Positions 59,693 through 64,000 of a stretch of 64,000 nucleotides of DNA are shown one piece after another. The DNA lies in contig CACRXP010000067.1 of NCBI GenBank assembly GCA_902702965.1, positions 521,966-585,965 on the forward strand, given 5' to 3'. The stretch is from Spirometra erinaceieuropaei (taxonomy: Eukaryota; Platyhelminthes; Cestoda; Diphyllobothriidea; Diphyllobothriidae). A model generated the notes under the pieces. It was not told the DNA's origin, ran no database searches, and saw only the letters and a program-made list of their open reading frames with translations. The position numbers were made by a program, and so were the translations under genes. Position 1 is the stretch's first letter, and each line of letters begins with the position of its first letter.

Positions 59693-60269
59693 CATATCTT
59701 AAAAGACCAACAAAAAGGACAAATCGGTGGAACAAGTTTTGTAGAAATAACCAAACAATTTTGCAGAATGCAAAGTCCGGAGGAACAGAGTGAAGGGCTT
59801 GATTTTCAAACGACGAAAGTTCGGTAGTAATTTGCTTCATCTATCAGATACAGATCCAAAATCATTGCATATTTACATGAAAAAAAACACACGTAACAGG
59901 AATTCGATTTCCACCATATAGATTGCTAACGCTGTAGAGTTGCCAGCCAGCGAATACAAAGCTGAAAATATTTCTCAGTTCTCTCTGTATATTTTTATAA
60001 GAGAATCATTTCGACCCTAGTTCTGAGAGCACGGGAGAATCAATAACTGAAAATGTTATGTTTCGACAAAAAGCGGTTTTCGAAAAACTGAATGCTCCAA
60101 GGAATGTAACTCTCCTAATCAGGAAGACATTCCAGCGAAACGCCTATGTGAACATTCGCAAAACCGATCAATCCATCAGCCTTTCTATTCCCAAAACTGT
60201 TTTTTGCCGGAATTTAGCCGACTGAGCGAACAATAACCTGCAAACAAAGTTGAGTTTGTAAGGTCACCG

Positions 60270-60450
60270 AAAATCAATGTGAAAAAGCCATACTCACAGG
60301 GTTTAGCTTTTGCAGACGGCTGAAAATAAGCACATTCAAAAACCGAAGTGCGGGAAATATCATGGGATTATGCTGTACAATAGTTAATGTTGCAACCCTA
60401 TTTAGGTTGTCTTTTCGAATTAAAAACACATTTCGGTCGGACACTTGCGA
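60270..60450 (-). repeat. Foldback family 1 arm fragment
   Basis: AAAATCAATGTGAAAAAGCC, GCTGAAAATAAGCACATTC and a TTTTCGAATTAAAAACACAT block read as an inverted family arm. Ends are lost. Confidence 0.45.
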
Positions 60451-60789
60451 CCAACCAGAGACGCGATACTAGGATATCAGTCTACTGTAATATCACGGGT
60501 ATGACCATCACAATATCATGATGGCTTAGTTGGAAACCAAAAACCTCGTGTCCACTGCACAGTACGGCTATCTTAGATGGGGATGTTATGCAAAGGACTT
60601 TATATATATACTATGCAAATTTGATCAAAAGCACTCGATGAAAAGCACACATTGCATGCGGCCCCCATTGGTTTCCGAAAAACGTTTGGCAATCTTCTGC
60701 ATCAGCATCTCTGTAAGTTTACAGTGATAGGCACCGTAGGGTCACTCCTTAAATGGATTGTGAATTTCCTAATCGATTGTTCCCAACTT

Positions 60790-61400
60790 GTCTGTTTGGA
60801 GTAACAACAGTGTACGCGCACGGTCATGTACTGTGAAGTCCCACAATGTGTAATTCTCGTACAGACCCTGTGCGTGTGTGTGTGCGTGCCATCGTCGTTA
60901 ACGATTTCAAAAACTAGAACACCGTGCATGATGCTACAGACGAAACAACATTCGAAGAAAATGTTAGTCGGCTGGACGAGTGGTCCCACAGATCGCTCAT
61001 GTCCCTCAACTTGCACGAATGCACTATGCTGCGTCTCGGAAATTAAAATCGGTTTCCTAATGCGCTGCCGCATATCTGAACAGAATGTCACCCCGGAATG
61101 ATCTGCCACAAAACAACTGCACGTACCGTGGTACAGTATTTGAACACATAGACGACACGCCAGTGTTTGCATGATTTCGGGAAGCATAACAGTAGCAGTC
61201 CTGCGACGACTGGAGTCACTGGTCTTAAACGTCGACATAAAATTTTCGGGGTACGTTTCTGCATACTATCAGCGTACACAAGTCGCAACATTAAAGAGAG
61301 TTCATTAAAGGCCTATTGCAGATTATATAATGCACGACATAGGAGAGTCAAAACAACCCATTGGTCTTACTTGATACCGTCATCCGTTGTAAATCATGGG
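60790..61400 (+). pseudogene. LINE RT relic
   Basis: The plus strand encodes, across several frames, VPQCVILVQTLCVCV (a decayed VPQGS..GP.LF block) near 60840. Next comes VHDATDETTFEENVSRLDEW and SHRSLMSLNLHECTMLRL near 60920-61045, then TGLKRRHKIFGVRF and LSAYTSRNIKESSLKAYC near 61220-61310. This is the order of the RT palm, the L..W....L.LN..KC block and the thumb in CR1/R1-type LINEs. The GT-rich run near 60870 lies inside it. The long minus-strand ORF at 60702-61238 is its shadow. Confidence 0.7.
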
Positions 61401-61550
61401 GCTGCCTAGTATAGCAGAACATTGCGAGAGCGATTCATGGGGTGGAAGTCACTTGTTTCAATAGTTGCCGCTTGGCGGTCACAAACATGTGCATGTGCAT
61501 AGGCTAAAGTGACGATGCGTCAATTCTAACTTGCCTTTGTTTGAAAAAAA

Positions 61551-62516
61551 GGTAACAATCGGGAGAGGGCACCCAAAAGAATACTGCCAGCCAAAGCAGC
61601 GATCTTATCGCAACTGTTCTAAGCTATGCAGCCATTGACTGAGCCGCACACTGGCGACTGCGATAGCTCCTGACCTCTGGATGTAATGGTAAAAATTGAT
61701 AATCCAAGCGCTCGGTCAACGACGATCGTATTGTAATTGTCCGTAGGTAAGCTATGATAGAATAGTCCGCATAGGGACTACTGCGGTCGCTTGTCAGCAG
61801 TGGATGCTCATATTAGAGTTGTTTAATGTAGGGTGGGTCTACGGCGATCGTTTTGCAACTGTCCAAAGGCAATGGTGCCATAGATTGAGCCGCATACCTA
61901 CAGCTACTGTCATTCCTCACCTAAGGAAGAAATGGTCTTAATGGATATGCCTAAAGGTCGGTCCACAGCGATCGTATCGCAAGTGTTTAAAGGTATGCTA
62001 CCATAGATTAAGCCGCATATCGACTACTGTGTTCGCTCTTAAGCTGTGGAAGCTTATGTCAAGGTTGGTAAACATAGGCTTGGTCTAAAGCAATCATTAC
62101 CCAACTTTCATAAGCTATGCTGTTTTAAAGAAGGCCGCAAACGGACTAATGTCGTCGCTCGGAACCTAAGAAAGCATATGTGAAGGATGGTAAACCAATG
62201 GTCAGACCACAGCGATCGTTTATCAACTCTCCTAAGGTATGCAAGAGTATATTTAGCCGCAAACCCACTGCTGCTGTCACTCTTCAGCCGTGTAAGCGTA
62301 GGTTAAGGTTGATTAACCATGGCTCGGTCTGCAGCGGTCACATCTCAACTGTTGGAGGCTATGATAATCTAAGTGAAGCAACATGTGGACAGCAGGTCAG
62401 ATGAGAGTGAGGTCGGATGAAACAACAAATATGTAGGGGCATAACCTACTCAAATAGGTATAGCAGGTATTGTTTCTAGGCAACGGATATTTGGGTGCCC
62501 TCTCCCGATTGTTACC
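61551..62516. mobile_element. TIR-bounded element filled with a seven-unit ~122-bp tandem array
   Basis: A perfect 27-bp inverted repeat starting GGTAACAATCGGGAGAGGGC at 61551-61577 is mirrored at 62490-62516. Between them the box GCGATCGT (or variants) recurs at 61599, 61722, 61844, 61968, 62090, 62212 and 62334, a spacing of 122-124 bp. Each is followed by related CAACT, GCTATG and GAGCCGCA boxes. Outside the repeats there is no target-site duplication that I can see. There is no transposase. The ORF at 62180-62404 runs inside the array and is not a gene. Confidence 0.8.
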
Positions 62517-62728
62517 GATTTGTCCATGGCACATTACGCTAGAAAGCATCCATGTCATGCTAAACTCGCCTTTACTGAAGATAGCTATGAAATAAGCACT
62601 TTTAGTCGGTCAACTCCAATTTTTTTTAACAACTTTGTAATACGCCTGCAATTATCTCATTGTAATGAGAACCATTAGCATAGCCCTTCAGTCCTTTGTT
62701 ATCATAAGATATTTATACAACTGTTTAT

Positions 62729-64000
62729 CTAATTGGTAAATAATGCGACTCTTGCCGAAATGATCATACTCGCGACCAACGCCTCAGTTTTCCTCCCCGT
62801 GCCTTCTGCACTGATTATCAGAACATCGAAAACCTTTAGCCATTTCGACGACGCGTCAACCTGGACGAGGAACATCTTGTTGTAACAGTAACCCACGTAG
62901 TCCATGCGGATACCATTCCGTGGCTTCATGTCTTCCGACCATGGTGCTAGTGGGAATCTGTACGGAGGTGAACTTTGCAAACCATCCCCACGCGCCAATA
63001 CTACGGACCAAAGTTTCAATGTTTTCGTCAATTCCGGGCTGGTAAACATACTCTCGTGCCACCTGATTCATCCGCGTAATACCCGAATGTCAAGTATGCA
63101 GCTACCACAATAAGTACGCATTATATTTAAGCGGCACAATAACTCTGTCGCCGTACATTATCATGGCTGAACAATGTGCAACTGACCCTTTCGATTTTTA
63201 AAGATATTCATCGGTGCGTGGCTTTTGCATTCATCAGCCCACCGGTGCACTTCTGATGTGCTCGGCTGTGATGGACACCTGTCGGATAACCTCACTGGGT
63301 TCCGCGTCAGAGTGTGTACTAACACCTACGTCTTCCTGGCTTTCAGTGTCTTCGCTTAACCTCAACAACGCGCATGGGACTCCAAATTTCTGCGTGAGTA
63401 TGCACTTAATGGTTAATTCATGATAAAAGGGGAATATTGCCCACCGCTGAATATGTTTCACCACATTCTGCGGTATGCCAGAGTTCTTACCAAAAAAGAA
63501 ACTTCAAGGGCTGGTGATCCATGTATGAAGGGATTTTTCTGCTATATATTAACCGATGAAATTTTCGGACCGCAAAGATTATTTTCAAATCCTCTTTTAT
63601 AGTCTGACTTATTTTTTTCTGCTATCGTCAGTGACCTCGAGGCATGCATTAGAGGCTGCATTTTTCCGTCCACATTCCTTTAGAGTAAGAACTTGCTCAG
63701 TCCATAGTTTGAGCCGTCTGTAAAAAGGCTGATTTAGAGGTCACTTCATGCTATGAAGTCCCTGTATGATCGGCCTCTATTAATTGGAAACCATGAGATG
63801 ATGTTATTCTTTTACATGCTGTGGGGTTTAATACTCTGAAATGTTGGCACACTCGCAGGATCCGGTGCTCTTACGTTTGCGTTTGCTACTAGCCTAAGAT
63901 TATGAATATTTTTCTGCAAAATTTCGCTATTCTCCATGAGATTGTTCATGACTTTGTCCAATCTTTCTGGCGATTCTTCTTCTGAGTGACCTATTACAGA
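62729..64000 (-). pseudogene. Ty3/Gypsy pol relic (RT end, RNase H, integrase), runs off window
   Basis: Reading the minus strand from the right edge: ESPERLDKVMNNLMENSEIL and APDPASVPTFQSIKP (RT after the palm, 63800-64000), then KEDLKIIFAVRKFHRLIYSR and YMDHQPLKFLF (RNase H, about 63500-63600). RWAIFPFYHELTIKCIL and FGVPCALLRLSEDTESQEDV (63234-63464) follow. Integrase blocks complete it: RMNQVAREYVYQPGIDENIE near 63050 (HHCC zinc region), PLAPWSEDMKPRNGIRMDYV and MFLVQVDASSKWLKVF (62810-62980). Frame changes and stops occur between blocks. The linker matches that of the relic at 18640-20590, so the two belong to related families. Confidence 0.88.

Noticed and set aside
60702..61238. 178-codon minus-strand ORF
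   Set aside because: It lies antisense to a plus-strand LINE RT relic with recognisable motifs in the expected order, and a GT-rich run supplies a Thr-His repeat. Treated as a shadow.
1..64000. CRISPR arrays, operons, riboswitches or rho-independent terminators
   Set aside because: No regular spacer-repeat array exists (the 122-bp array has no spacers), and the sequence is eukaryotic in character.

Overview
The window looks like eukaryotic, AT-rich, repeat-dominated DNA. It has no operons, no bacterial-type gene packing, no rRNA and no convincing intact multi-exon gene. The repeat content (Penelope-like elements with GIY-YIG endonucleases and hammerhead-like 3' tails, CR1-type LINEs, Ty3/Gypsy, tRNA-derived SINEs, long-TIR foldback elements) fits a flatworm, most likely a tapeworm of the Spirometra/diphyllobothriid kind. 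That species-level guess is inference; nothing in the window proves it.

Layout. 1-1769: minus-strand CR1-like LINE (endonuclease and start of RT), running off the left edge. 2.0-4.2 kb: two short tandem repeats. 4655-5150: foldback-family arm. 5592-5930: LINE 3' end. 6742-6897: exon-like segment with a paralogue at 38933-39100. 7.1-11.7 kb: four Penelope-like (PLE) fragments. 13430-14419: the best-preserved foldback element. 15.2-15.9 kb: GC-rich dispersed repeat. 16590-17262: a second long-TIR element. 17818-18455: two SINEs in inverted orientation. 18.6-20.6 kb: degenerate Ty3/Gypsy pol. 21.5-26.1 kb: a PLE cluster that includes a roughly 0.9-kb-arm palindrome (23118-25034) and an inverted pair of tRNA-like sequences. 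26377-26751: small TIR element. 28.06-28.52 kb: PLE RT. 32.5-33.5 kb: foldback copy. 34375-34490: tiny head-to-head PLE terminus flanked by a 13-bp target-site duplication. 36.5-37.4 kb: PLE GIY-YIG copy. 37.4-42.8 kb: SINE pieces, a 63-bp direct repeat and a nested foldback pair. 45.8-46.8 kb: foldback copy. 47.1-47.5 kb: LINE 3' end. 52880-53460: long exon-like ORF. 57.7-59.7 kb and 60.8-61.3 kb: plus-strand LINE relics. 61551-62516: a TIR-bounded array of seven ~122-bp repeats. 62.7-64.0 kb: minus-strand Ty3/Gypsy pol, running off the right edge.

Almost every recognisable protein is a broken reverse transcriptase, endonuclease or integrase, so the window is best read as an intergenic or long-intron mobile-element graveyard. 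Host-gene candidates are limited to a few exon-like ORFs with plausible splice signals. The most unusual items are the hammerhead-like motifs in the PLE tails (with one compensatory stem change), the PLE palindrome whose coding arms are nearly identical while its tails have diverged, the miniature inverted PLE terminus with a clear TSD, and the satellite array enclosed by perfect terminal inverted repeats.
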